Origin: Chrysoperla carnea
Taxonomy: Eukaryota; Arthropoda; Insecta; Neuroptera; Chrysopidae
DNA: 64,000 bases
NCBI RefSeq assembly: GCF_905475395.1
Contig: NC_058337.1
Span: 29,784,983 to 29,848,982, forward strand
Reading direction: 5' to 3'
This document shows positions 37,406-49,800 of this stretch, piece after piece. The notes under the pieces were generated by a model. The model was not told the DNA's origin. It did not search any database and was given only the letters and a program-made list of their open reading frames with translations. Position 1 is the stretch's first letter, and every line of letters starts with the position of its first letter. A program made the translations under genes and the position numbers.

Positions 37406-37878
37406 ATGGATCTTTATACAAAATTTTATATTTTTTTAACATTAACAACAGCTTTAACAATAACAGAAAAAATTTTACCAAAAGAAGATGTAACTTATCG
37501 ATTACCAAAATCCGTCCGCCCAATACAATACAACATTGAATTAGAACCAAAATTAACTTTAACTAATAATTTAACTGCATTTAATGGAAAAGTAAAAATT
37601 GATATACATTCAACAGAATTTTATGTTGATGAAATTGTTCTACATTCAGAACGTTTAAAGCATACAAAAATTGAATTAGTGGATCCAGTTGAACCAGACA
37701 ATAAATTTACTATTAAAGTTGATGATTCAGATGAAAAACATAATTTTCTAAAATTGAAATTAGATAAACCATTGGATATTTTTAAAACGTATACATTAAC
37801 AATAGAATATAGTGGTACGTTATGGAATGATATGCATGGATTTTATGGAAGTGTCTATAAGGATGAAAATAAAGACAT
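37406..37878 (+). CDS. aminopeptidase N 1, exon 1
   Basis: Residues 1-157: signal peptide, [18 protein letters not shown], and the first M1 beta-domain strands ending [12 protein letters not shown]. Donor GTATGT at 37879. Choosing this donor gives [10 protein letters not shown] across the junction. Confidence 0.9.
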
Positions 37879-40800
37879 GTATGTATGACATTAATATTAG
37901 AGATGAAACGGATATCGGGTAACTATTCGGTATCTGGCCTATCCGACTTGTTTTGATTATCCGGCAGGATACCGGATAGTTATTCAATATCCGGCCGAAT
38001 TCCGGATAAAAAAATTCAAAAAATTCTCATTATTTTATACAAGTTTATTTTAATAATTACACATAAAAAATATTTATGTTTTAATTATTTTAGTAATCAA
38101 AATTAACAACTGGCAAATTTGTTTTGAATGAATACCAAATTTTCCGCATTTGTTGGTAAAAGGCGACTCCGCTTGGCTTCGTATACCAGATCAACTTCTG
38201 AAAATAGCCTTTCGTTGTAAACGGTACTGCCAGGTGCGGAAAGATAAGTTCTAGCAAATCTTGTCAACTGCAGATACTGATTCAAATTAAGTGACCATGG
38301 GTCGTGATTGCGATCGATTCGAGATGTCTTTAAAAAAAAGTCAATCTCTTTAGCAAATAGATTTTGTTTTTGTTGACCGCGACAATCACTACTATTATCC
38401 TTTGCCACTTCATTGAAACAGTCCCAAAAATTGTCAAAAGTTTAGCATGTGATGAAGACGGCGAAAAGTTTAGCATGTGATGTTACTGACAAAAGAAGAT
38501 TCGTCGCAAGAGTTTTTATATACTCTATCATGATTTTTTGTCGAATTTTTTAGTTTAAAGAACTTCTAAATAGTCTGACACATTAAACACCTCGTACTTG
38601 TTATCGTCACTGTTTAAATCAAAATATTGTCAAATTGGCGAACGTTTTTTTGATCATGACATTTCTTGTTAATCAATCAAACATAAAATCACGACGACAA
38701 GAGGAAAAAATGAAACTACTGGGCCAAATATCCGGTTACCGGATATCTCGCGCTCCGGCCTCATGCCTCGCCGAGTATCCGGTATCCGGTACCCGGCCAA
38801 AACACTATCCGTTTCATCTCTAATTAATATGCCCAAATTGGAAATTTAAAGCTTGGCGATGGATAGGAAATTGGGTTAGAATTTGGCAAACCAACCTTGT
38901 TATTGTAATTCTTGCTCAAGCCTCAACTAAGCCTTGGTTTTTCGGATCAAATATGTTTTTGGCAATCTTTGTCCAAGCGTTAACCTGAAAAAGTTGAATA
39001 TAGATAATAGAATAGAAAATATTTATTCTTTAAGAAATATTTTTTACATTATGGGGAGATATACCTTGAAAATAATAATAATAATAATAATAACAATAAT
39101 AACAATAATAATAACTCACCAAAAGTATGTATATAAAAAAGCAGTCTCCACCACTATGTGCAGAGCGTGCAAATCTCAGCCGGAGACGCTGATGCACCTC
39201 ATCTCGGCATGTCCTTCTTATGCCACAAACACCTACATGCATCGCCATAACGCTGCCCTCCGCGTGCTGTACTACTTCTTGAGACACAAGTATGAAGTGG
39301 ACCCTACGCCAGTCCTACCATTTTCTCCAGGCGAGATCGAGTCCGTCGTCAAGAACGAGAAATGCATTATCTTCTGGAATTTCTCGTTCCCAACTACCAG
39401 GCAGCTCTCTGCTACTAAGCCTGATATAGTGCTCCAGGATATCTCATCCAAGACTATGTACGTCATCGAGTTCTCTGCGCCTGCAGAAACGAACATCACG
39501 AAGGAGGAGCAAAAACGGACTAAATATCTTGATCTCTTACAAGAACTACGACAACTACACCCTGGCTACTCAGTCAAAATGGTTGTCCTCATTATCGGTT
39601 GCCTAGGCGGAATTCGTCCCACTCTCGAGACGAATCTTTCTCAAATTCCGGTCTGCAGGTCTCATCTTCGTCACTTTATCTCTTCTATGCAGAAGGCTGT
39701 CATTATAGGCACCCTTCGTACATTGAGATCGCATCAGACTGTCTTCAAGTAACAGCCCTTGAAGTTTCTTTTTCTTTTTCTATTTTTTTTTTTCTTTCTT
39801 TTAGTAGGTTCCACATCGCTGCGGTGCAGGGACGGAGCCTGCTTGACCAGAACATTAGACGGACTTACGTACCACTGACTCGGAAGACAGACGAACCAAC
39901 GGACGTCGCGTTGACTGCACTACACGGCCACAAGTCAGTGAACTTTCTTCAAAAGACGTAGCTGCCTTGTGAAGATTTATGTCTCTCAAGGAGATGGGAG
40001 GCTCTGGGGTGTAAATCCTGTATCCTCTCGCCCTCCTTGGCAGGCATGAATTCGTTAATATATCTTTAAATCATAATAATAACAACAATAATAACAATAA
40101 TAAACACAACAATGATAATTATGTATAACAATAATGATGAAATTTTCATGTCCAATCTTAATGTAAACAAGTTCGGTTTAGCTCAGAGTATCCCTAAAAA
40201 TATCCAAAAAACTTTTTCGAAGACAACTATATATGTCTAATATGGCGGGCGGCTTATAGTTACTCTAAAAGGATGATTTCGTTACAAGCGACCAATAAAC
40301 TATTATTAACATATTACTTTAATGTTTTAGATACTTAGCTGCAACACAATTTGAACCAGTTCATGCCCGCCGTGCTTTTCCATGTTTCGATGAACCATCT
40401 TTCAAAGCTAAATTCACGATAAGCATAACACATGATGCTAGCATGAATGCTACATTAAGTAATATGGATGAAGTATCTTCGGTTATTAAAAGGTATAGTA
40501 TAACAAACTTTCTTATACCGGGTGACCTACTGATGTAGAATTAGCATTTTATTACTACACTACGGATGTGTGCTGTTAGTACCCATTACCACCTTATACA
40601 GGGTGTCCTGTTATTGATACGGTTTATGAATTCACAGAGCTATCAAATTCATTAAATTAGTAGTTGTTGCTTTAGAATATAGAAGAGCCTATCTTAAAAC
40701 AATAATTGATTTAATTGCGTGGCGAATGCTAAAAAAATATTTTATTGCCTTTATATATAAGGAAAACAAAAAAATAATTTTTTTGAAATATTAATCGACT

Positions 40801-43800
40801 GGATTTTTACAAGATGTTTTAAATAAACATCGTGTTTATAAAGACACAATTTTTAATTTGAAATTTTTCTCTCACAAGTACTATAATCAGAAATTAGATT
40901 GCAAAAAGAAACTTAAATGTCAAAATAGATAAATTTTTATTTAGTTTCACCTGCTCTGGTGTCTGTAATCAAATCTTATTTGACCCACTTTCCGGTTTCC
41001 GATGGTGCTGAAATGTAAATCAGATATAAATGTATATTTATGGCAAGTATGATCTGATGTTCTCATCGCTTGCAGCATATTTGATATACATGCGTTTTTT
41101 AGCGTTAAATAAAAAATTTACAAAAATAATTTGATTTTAAGGAACAAGTCAGAATTACAAATGAGTAACTTATAAGAAAAATTATTTTCTACTTTTTAGT
41201 AAAATAAAAGCTTGATCCTTAAAAAGTTTTTTTGTTTAAATTGTTTTTACATTCAGTTTCTGTTGAACCTTTTTAATTGATGTAAAAACCTTTCAAAGAA
41301 AAATTGTTTGCTTTTTCGAAGCGAAAACTGTCTAAATTAAAGCTGTCTTGTATCTCGTGTCAATTACGAACGCAAGTTGACTTTTAAATGAATATGAAGG
41401 TCTTAGTCAAGCTCATGATCTGATGTTCCCATCGCTTGCAGTAAGCATATTTGATATATACTAAGTGTCACAAAAAATGCACGTATTAAATATAGTATTT
41501 TATGTAATCTGTGCATTTTTTGTTTCATTGAGATACATGCGTTTTTTAGTTTTAAATAAAAAATTCACAAAAAAAATTTTTAAGGAACAAGTTTTTATTG
41601 TACTAAAAAGTTGAAAATAATTTTTCTATATGATTCATTCATACTTGACTATTTTTAAAAGCTTGCGGCGCTCCGAATCATCCTTGATATTATAAATCGA
41701 GTGCCTTCAGTTTTTATAAATGAGCAACTTTCTTAGTAGAAATTTTCTACTTTTTAGTAAAATAATAGCTTGTTCCTTAAAAACTATTTTTTATTTAAAT
41801 TGTTTTTACATTCCATTTCTGTTGAACCTATTTAATTGTGAAAAACATTTCAAAGAAAAAATGTTTGCTTTTTCGGAGCGAAAAGTCTGTAATTTAAATC
41901 TGTCTCGTATCGAGATACGAGAAAGCAAATATTTTTTCTTTGAAATGTTTTTCACAATTAAATAGGTTCAACAGAAATGGAATGTAAAAACAATTACGAC
42001 CGCAAGTTGACTTTTAAAAGAATATGAAGGTCTTAGTCCGTTTCATGGTCTCTTTAAGATGCTTTCTTTTGAGTCGAATAATTTTAGTTCGTTTAATTTT
42101 ACGCTCAGATCCTACTGTTTTATGCATGGGTGTATTATTAACATTGCAAAATAATAATAATATGTGAAATAAATGGATATAAATCTGTAATGAAAGCCTT
42201 TTCTTTTTGGAGATACGCGATTGTAAGTTTTAAAACTAAAATTTTAAGCTTAATAAATCCCGCACCTGTATATAGGTAGGTATCTATTTTAAAAAGCGAT
42301 TCTGTTACCAAACTTGGAGCGTATTTTATTAATTGGAGGTACATAACAATTTGGTATAAAATTCAACAAATAAAGAACAAATAAAAATTTACTTTTTAGT
42401 GATGATCCTAATTCAAAAGTTACAACTTTTCAAGAAACTGATCCAATGTCCACATATTTGGTTGCATTTATTGTTTCAAATTTTGCATATAAAGAAAATA
42501 CACAAAATCCCAAACGTAAAATACGTGTATTTGCCAGAGGTCAAGCAGTTGATCAAGTAGATTATGCAACACAAATATGTGATCCATTGTTGGTGAATCT
42601 GGAACAAATTACTGGAATGGACTTTCCATACAAAACAGATTTAGTAGCAATTCCAGATTTTGCAGCAGGCGCAATGGAAAATTGGGGTTTGATTACATAT
42701 CGGTATACGAAATTAGTTTTTGTTTTCATTCATGCATCCACAATTATCCTGTTTTTTAGAGCGGCTTCCGAAGTTTTTTGAAAATTTTAGTTTCATATTA
42801 TAAATGGTAAAATTTCTAAAAATTATTGTGGTTATTTTAATATAATCACTTGTAAAATTACATAAAAAGTTTGGAATTTTAATTGGAACTATGTATCTTA
42901 TCGCACGTTATCGTTCTGATTTGTTTGCTGGTTGGGACGTAAAAATAAAAAAAGTGCGACAAAAAAAAGACACCAAAAACCGATCCTTTTCATCTAGGTC
43001 AGCTAGGAAACTAAAACTTTTTCAATCGATCCAACTTCCATGCATTTTGAGAAAATCCAAAAATATTTTTATAATTTGACAATTTGTTTTTATTGTCAAA
43101 ATTTCATGATTTATCATTTTCAAAAATTGAGTTTTTAAAGTTATCAGACGTTAAAGAAAACAGAGATAATTTAAAGTTAGTACAATGCAATTTTTATGTT
43201 ATGTCATAACAAATATCCTGATCAAACCAAATGTAATGTACGAACATACTGGGTTGATTATTAAATTAGAAATATGTCTTTTTTAAACTAATATTACAAT
43301 TATTTCATACAGTAAAAACTGAAAGTAGCTATAAATTAAATTCTTTACAGAATCAAACAAGTATTTGACTTCTAAATTAATATCTTAAATTTTCAGAAAA
43401 ATATCTTGTAAATAAAAAAGTAAGAACTACATTTATAATGTACCAAGGTACGAAATGAATATAGTTCCTACCGGGTGTCCCACGATATCTCTCATACTTT
43501 TTCCTTTAAATATTGAATTTACAAAATGTTAACCTATTTCAATATATGTCTTGTAAAGTAGGTAATAACATAAGTTTGTGATTTTATTTTTTTGGCTAGA
43601 CAATCTTCAATTCTTTTTTTTTTCCAAAATTAGATTTTGTTTAAAGCAATTATAATGAGTACAGAAAATGAAAAATTTAACTTCCCTCAAAATTTGGAGT
43701 TTCAAAGTACATAGTATTTTAAAATTCAAAAAATTAGCTTTTGTAAGGCCAAGTTTTATTTAAAACGCAGTGTTCATAGTGTCCGACAAATTCCTTGCTG

Positions 43801-46800
43801 CGTTTTTTCAGACCGATAGCTTAATTATGACGCCACCATGCATGCTCATTTGAGAATGCAGCGCTTTCGAAAAAAGCCGTAGAGAGAAGATTCTTAGACT
43901 CGCCAGAAGGAAATTCAAGTATGAATTAATCATTTTACAAAGCACCCTTTCTGCTTCATCTGATGAATGAAGGTCAAAAAGGAGATATTAATTTTTTTAT
44001 GGAATAAAGCTCCTTTGAGAATAATATTTTTGTAATTTGCATGTTTTGAAACGAATTATTACATATAAAATTTGTACTCAGCCTCTACTCAGCATGCTCT
44101 GTTCTCATAACTCTCAGCTATTTTGTATTTTTTGAGAAATGGAAATCGAAAATCATTGTGGTGTAAATGGATATAGCGATGCATGTTTGATAATTTACTA
44201 ACATTGGTTAAGTTTCTGTATTATATGTGTTATTAATTGTTAGATAATGATTTTTAGTGAAACTGCATTATTGTATCATGAGCTTCATTCCTCAAAATCA
44301 GAAAAATTACGAGTTGCCACTGTTATTGGGCATGAACTGACACATATGTGGTTTGGCGATATGATAACATTGAATTGGTGGGAAAATACTTGGTTAAATG
44401 AGGGATTCGCTAGATTTTTTCAATATTTTTCTACGGCAGCTGTAAGTTATAATGTATTATTTATTTTCAGCTACATGCAGATACGAAGGCGAACATCAAA
44501 CAACAACGAAAATAGGCATGTACCAAACAGTATATAACATCGCAAAATGAATACAATCCATTCATTAGGCCATTTTATATACCCATTTAACACTTGCCTC
44601 TTTTTTGTTGTTGTTTAGTGTTGTTAAAAAATATATAAGTAACAAAATAATTTCAAAATTATAACTCGACCGCGTAAAAGCAGTATTATATTAAAAATTT
44701 CAATAAAAATTACTGAAGTACAAAATAAATAAGTTCACAAGCTTCCATTGTAAATATCTAAAAAGATAAATACTAAACAATAGGGTATTCCACTATTTTT
44801 GAAAAAGTACTTCAAAATGTTGATTTTGCTAATAAAAAGCCACCAAAAATTTCGGAAAAATACACACGCTTTTTTGCCAAAAACTTAAATTAAATTTTAA
44901 ACCTTTTTTAAACTGTCAAAACCGCGGGCATCCAATTAGATGACGTAATATGGGTATCACTAGGGGAGCGGAGGGTAATGCCGTACACCTAACTTTAAAC
45001 GTGTATTTCTTCGAACCTACTAAATAGAATACAATGCTTTATGTATGAAGCCATCATAAATTTAGTCTAGTTTTATATAAATAATCCATAATTGACAGTG
45101 TCCAATATGACAGTGTCAAAATCAAATTATTCTATAAAGTTATTTGTACGGAATTACCCGAGACTTGCGTCTAATTCCGTACATAATTTTAAGAACCTAA
45201 AAAGCCTGAAAAAAGGTATTTTTTCACAAATAAAAAAAATAATTTTAATTAACTGTGGATAATCTTTTATTTATTCACAAAATACACAGATATAATCGTC
45301 CGCAGAGTTTGCGCCACTACACAAAGCATGTGCCCATTTGTCACATGACACACATCTGTACCATAATTCTATATCCTTACCAAATTCATTACATATTACA
45401 CACAATTCATGAACTCCTCATATTTCTGAATCATATTTCTGGTGAAATGAGTTCATCTGATATCTCTGATTCTGCATTTACTGCTGCTTCTGGAGAAATA
45501 ATATCATGCAATGCTTCATTGCGGGTAATACCGTACAGTGTACGGAAATTCCCGAAACCGAATTCAAATTTAAAGAATGAGTATTTACCTAAAAAAAATT
45601 CAATAAAGGGATTCTTTTATGAAAATCTTATTTTAAAGATATTTATAGTCCGAAATATAATAATTTCATTATAAAATTTAATAAAAATAGGTACTTATAT
45701 CTTATTTTTTATGTTTAAAAGTTGTAAAAACGAGCGCCAAATCACATAAAATCTATTTATACCAAAATTATTACCCTTAATAGCACAGTAACTTAAGAGG
45801 CTACGCTAACACTACTGCGCTAATGATTGACACCAAGAAAACGCACGCAGCTCAATTCCTTCAGTATAAACAGTGATGTACGGCTGCTGTACGGTATTAG
45901 CCGCTGTACGGTATTAGCCTCCGCTCCCCTATACGAAATAACACAAATAATTTTGACAGATATATTCATAGACATCTGATTATAATATAAATATAAATAC
46001 TTATCTATGTATATATTGTATCCAACTGTCTACACTGAACTAACTGATGGTCTATGACACATCACAGCAGGGCTTACCCGCGTTTTAGGTCACGTGATAT
46101 ACAGTTTAAAAATTACGATTTTTAATTTTAATATTTTAAAAGAAAAAAGTGCTTTTATGACTCGAAATCAGAATATTTAAGTATATTTTTACATAAATTT
46201 TAACTTTTTTCAAATTTCATGATTTATTTTTGACTAACGATAATAGCCTATTCCCTGAGTTACCTATAAATGACACAGTGTAAAAGCTTATGACGATATA
46301 ATTCATTTTCAATTGAGAGGCTTTCAGCTTTTGCATGTAGTCATTTATAGATGACTCAGGAAACAATTTGTCTATTCAATTAGTATCTACACTGGAAGCT
46401 TGTTCTTTAACAAGTATGCATTTTTATTTAAATTTTTAATTTGTGACTAAAAAAAACTAACTAACTTTTACACCAATTCCATCATTATTACATTATTTTT
46501 CTGTAATAACATGCTATTATCATCTAATGCACTCTTTACCTGTGTTACTATCTCAACTGGAAGTAAATTAATTTCCCAATGCAAGATTTGGCCTATTTTA
46601 ACAAACTACACTATTACTGCCTGATCTTTTCCAAGCTAGATACGGTCGTTGGTAACCGTGAAATCATATATCTGTTTATATACAGTCGCATTTAAAAGGA
46701 AGACACTCATATTTTCTTTATTTGTAGGAATAACGATTTGAAATTTTGCACAGGCATACAAGGTGATAGGTCAGACATTTAAACTTTTGTTCTATCTCAA

Positions 46801-49800
46801 CGGTTTAGAAGATGGGTCCTACGGACCCAAGACCCAATTGACCTATGTTGCTCATTTACGAACTTCATCTCACTTTTTACATCCTCAGTACGCTATAAAA
46901 ATTTCAGTTTGATTTTATGAACACCTATACCAAAATTTTTTGCTCAGCATCAATATTTTTAAGCGTCACAAACTTGGGACTAAACTTAGTATACCTTGCA
47001 TATTACATATATTCATGGTATAAAAATTAAGATAGTATTTATAGGCATAGTTATATGTTGAGATGCGTCGAATATGTTTTATAAATCAATGTACACTTAA
47101 TAATGGCCAAATTATTGTAAATTTTTTTGTTAATTTTTGTCTTTAACTTCTTAACTGGCAATAAAAAAAACTTAAAAATACATACAAAAGACTAGCGGAA
47201 ACGGATACGAATACAGATATCCGGGACATGACTAGTACTAACAGTCTAACACACTAAATATCAATCCAATTTAAATAAAAGCTCAAGTAATAATAATACT
47301 AAAAATAAAAACTAATTTCATAAGAAAGCTCTAAGATTAAAACAGTTGTCGTAATCGATTGTATTTCTTAGATTTGTGAAGTTTTTAACCACTGAATAAA
47401 ATTCTTTTTAACAGTAAGGCCTCTTATGAAATCATGCTTCAAATTATCTCTGAAATATTTTATGTTTGTGTGGAACTTTGGGTCCTTTAGCGCAATTGTT
47501 TTCATTCCATTTTAAGTTTTTAAGTAGTCGAGACTTGCAAGAAATTTTTATAATTATTTTTGTCTATCATTTGGAGAATTGATAAAGGTAAGTGTTGTAA
47601 TAAAACCTTTCTTTAAAAACTTATCTTTATCCATTCTTAAAATGATAGACAAAGATAATCATTGAAAGATTCATTATGTCATGCTCTATTGAATAGAAAA
47701 AAGAACAAAATTTCTGAAATTTTAAATTACAAATATCATGGTGCCCTTGATTTTGATCTTGAAAGTGGCGTTGTACGTTATTTCAAGGTTAGCTTGAAAT
47801 TTGGGCAAAATTTTAAGTTCCACGATATGTATCCAAGTTTCAGATTAACATGATCTCTAAAAGACTCACTGCAGTCAAATCACCACTATTCACATATTTG
47901 TTCTTATCAGTTTTTCATATTTCGAGCGAGATGTTGCTAAAATACAAGAAGGAAAGTAATAACATGAGACGTTTTGTGATTTGACCTCTAGGGATTATGT
48001 TAAATCAGGTTTTGGATACATATGGACCGTAAATTGCTCATGTAAAAATCGTTCAACGTTTAGTTTTGAGATCAAGGTAATCATAAAGCGTATTTTACTC
48101 TTGATATTGAAACGAATCCAACGAAACCTCATTTATCAAAAAATTGGTTCAATGGTTTGGTCTTCAGGAGAGAACATCTAAAGATTCCACAAACATAAAG
48201 GTGTCCCGTTTTAAGCAGTCCTTAAGTTTTGACATCGAATAGTATTTATACCTACGTAAAAATATCGTAAAATTCCTTGGATGGAAAGCAAAATTCATAG
48301 CGGAAAAACTGTATTTTTTTTCTGTAGGTTGTTGGTGAAGAATGGGGTTTAGAAGAAGCATTTATTCCAGAACAATTGCAAGCTATATTAGGAACTGATG
48401 CATATGGAAATTTAGATCCATTAACTTCAAAAGTAGCAACCCCTTCCGAAATTAATTCCCGTTTTAATTGGATTGGTTATAACAAAGGTGAAATTTTCTG
48501 CAATAAAAAGCAAACAAATTTTATAAAAATAATTAATCAATTTTTAGGTGCAAGTGTTATACGGATGATGCAACATTTAGTTGGAGCAGAAAATTTTCAA
48601 AAAGGAATTCAAGCATATTTGAAGTCATTGTAAGCAAATTTTAAAAATTTATATTTAACCATATTTAATAAAAAAGGGAAGTAATCTTTTTCAAAAAAAA
48701 TGGGAGCGATCTTGTCATTCATATTTAATAACAATGGCAGTGCTGGTAAAGACAAATTAAACAAATTCTCACTGTGCAAATTTCGTGCAAGCTTCTTATT
48801 GTACGGCAATCTCTGATAGCTTAAATGCAAATTTTCACCTCGAAATTATTTTTTTGAGGTTTATTATTGTTTATTTTAAATCGCACGGAGCGAACGCCTA
48901 TCTTGCCCCTAAGGACTGGTATAGATATACTAGATATATATTTCTATATAATTATATAGAAATTAATGTAAATTCTTAAAATTTGGAAAAGACGCAAAAT
49001 TCTCTAGAACAGTATGTTTTTGATATAATAAAGATTAAAACAAAAAAAATTGATCATACCATGTAAAAGGGTTTTATAGTTAAGCTTGGGTGCAGTAATT
49101 CTAAGATTTAAAATATTCCGTAAAATTTTGGCAAGGAACCCATAGCTTTGGTGAGAGAAGCATGAACCCGACCCTATGCTAGTGACTCGTTTCTTTTTCA
49201 TTCTCGAATATCCTGTTAGCAAAATCAGCCTGCCTGTGTTTTATAGTGCCCAAAAGGCTCGTTTCCTCGAAGCATTCAAAATACTACGAAGCTTCAAAAG
49301 CCATTTGTATTTTTTAGTATAGCTTGGAGATAGGTTTCTCAATTAAAATTAATTATTACAATTACAGTTAGAATTCAGTTTTCGTTAAAAAATTAAATAA
49401 ATTCTTAACATTTTTCCAATTAACATTGCTAAAATGAACGCTCATTGAATGCTAAAATAATAAAATTAAAAAAATTTTCAGAAAATTCAGAAATGCTGAA
49501 CCTGAAAATTTATTTGTTGCATTAAATGAACAAATTACAGACACATCAATTAAGGATGGATTCTATAGTTTCTTTAACACATTTACCACACAACCAGGGT
49601 ATCCACTGGTAACAGTACGAAAATCAAGCAAGAACACGTTTGTGGTTGATCAGGTACTTAAAAAATTTGCATAATATAGAAATTTGTTCAATTATTTGTA
49701 CTCTATTTTCTCATCGTTAAAAAGAATAGATGCGGGTACATATGTACGCACGTCAGCAGTTATACTTCTTCGGTAATAACAAATATAATAATTTATAAAT

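Noticed and set aside
38934-39126. N-terminal 64 residues of the open frame leading into the LINE
   Set aside because: Reads through intron sequence and the AAT microsatellite (poly-Ile/Thr); not part of the retrotransposon protein.
44242-44257. Earlier splice acceptor for aminopeptidase N exon 4 (TGTTAG)
   Set aside because: With the required phase it gives CGA then TAA. The next AG at 44256-44257 restores Y-R-ETALLY as in the family.
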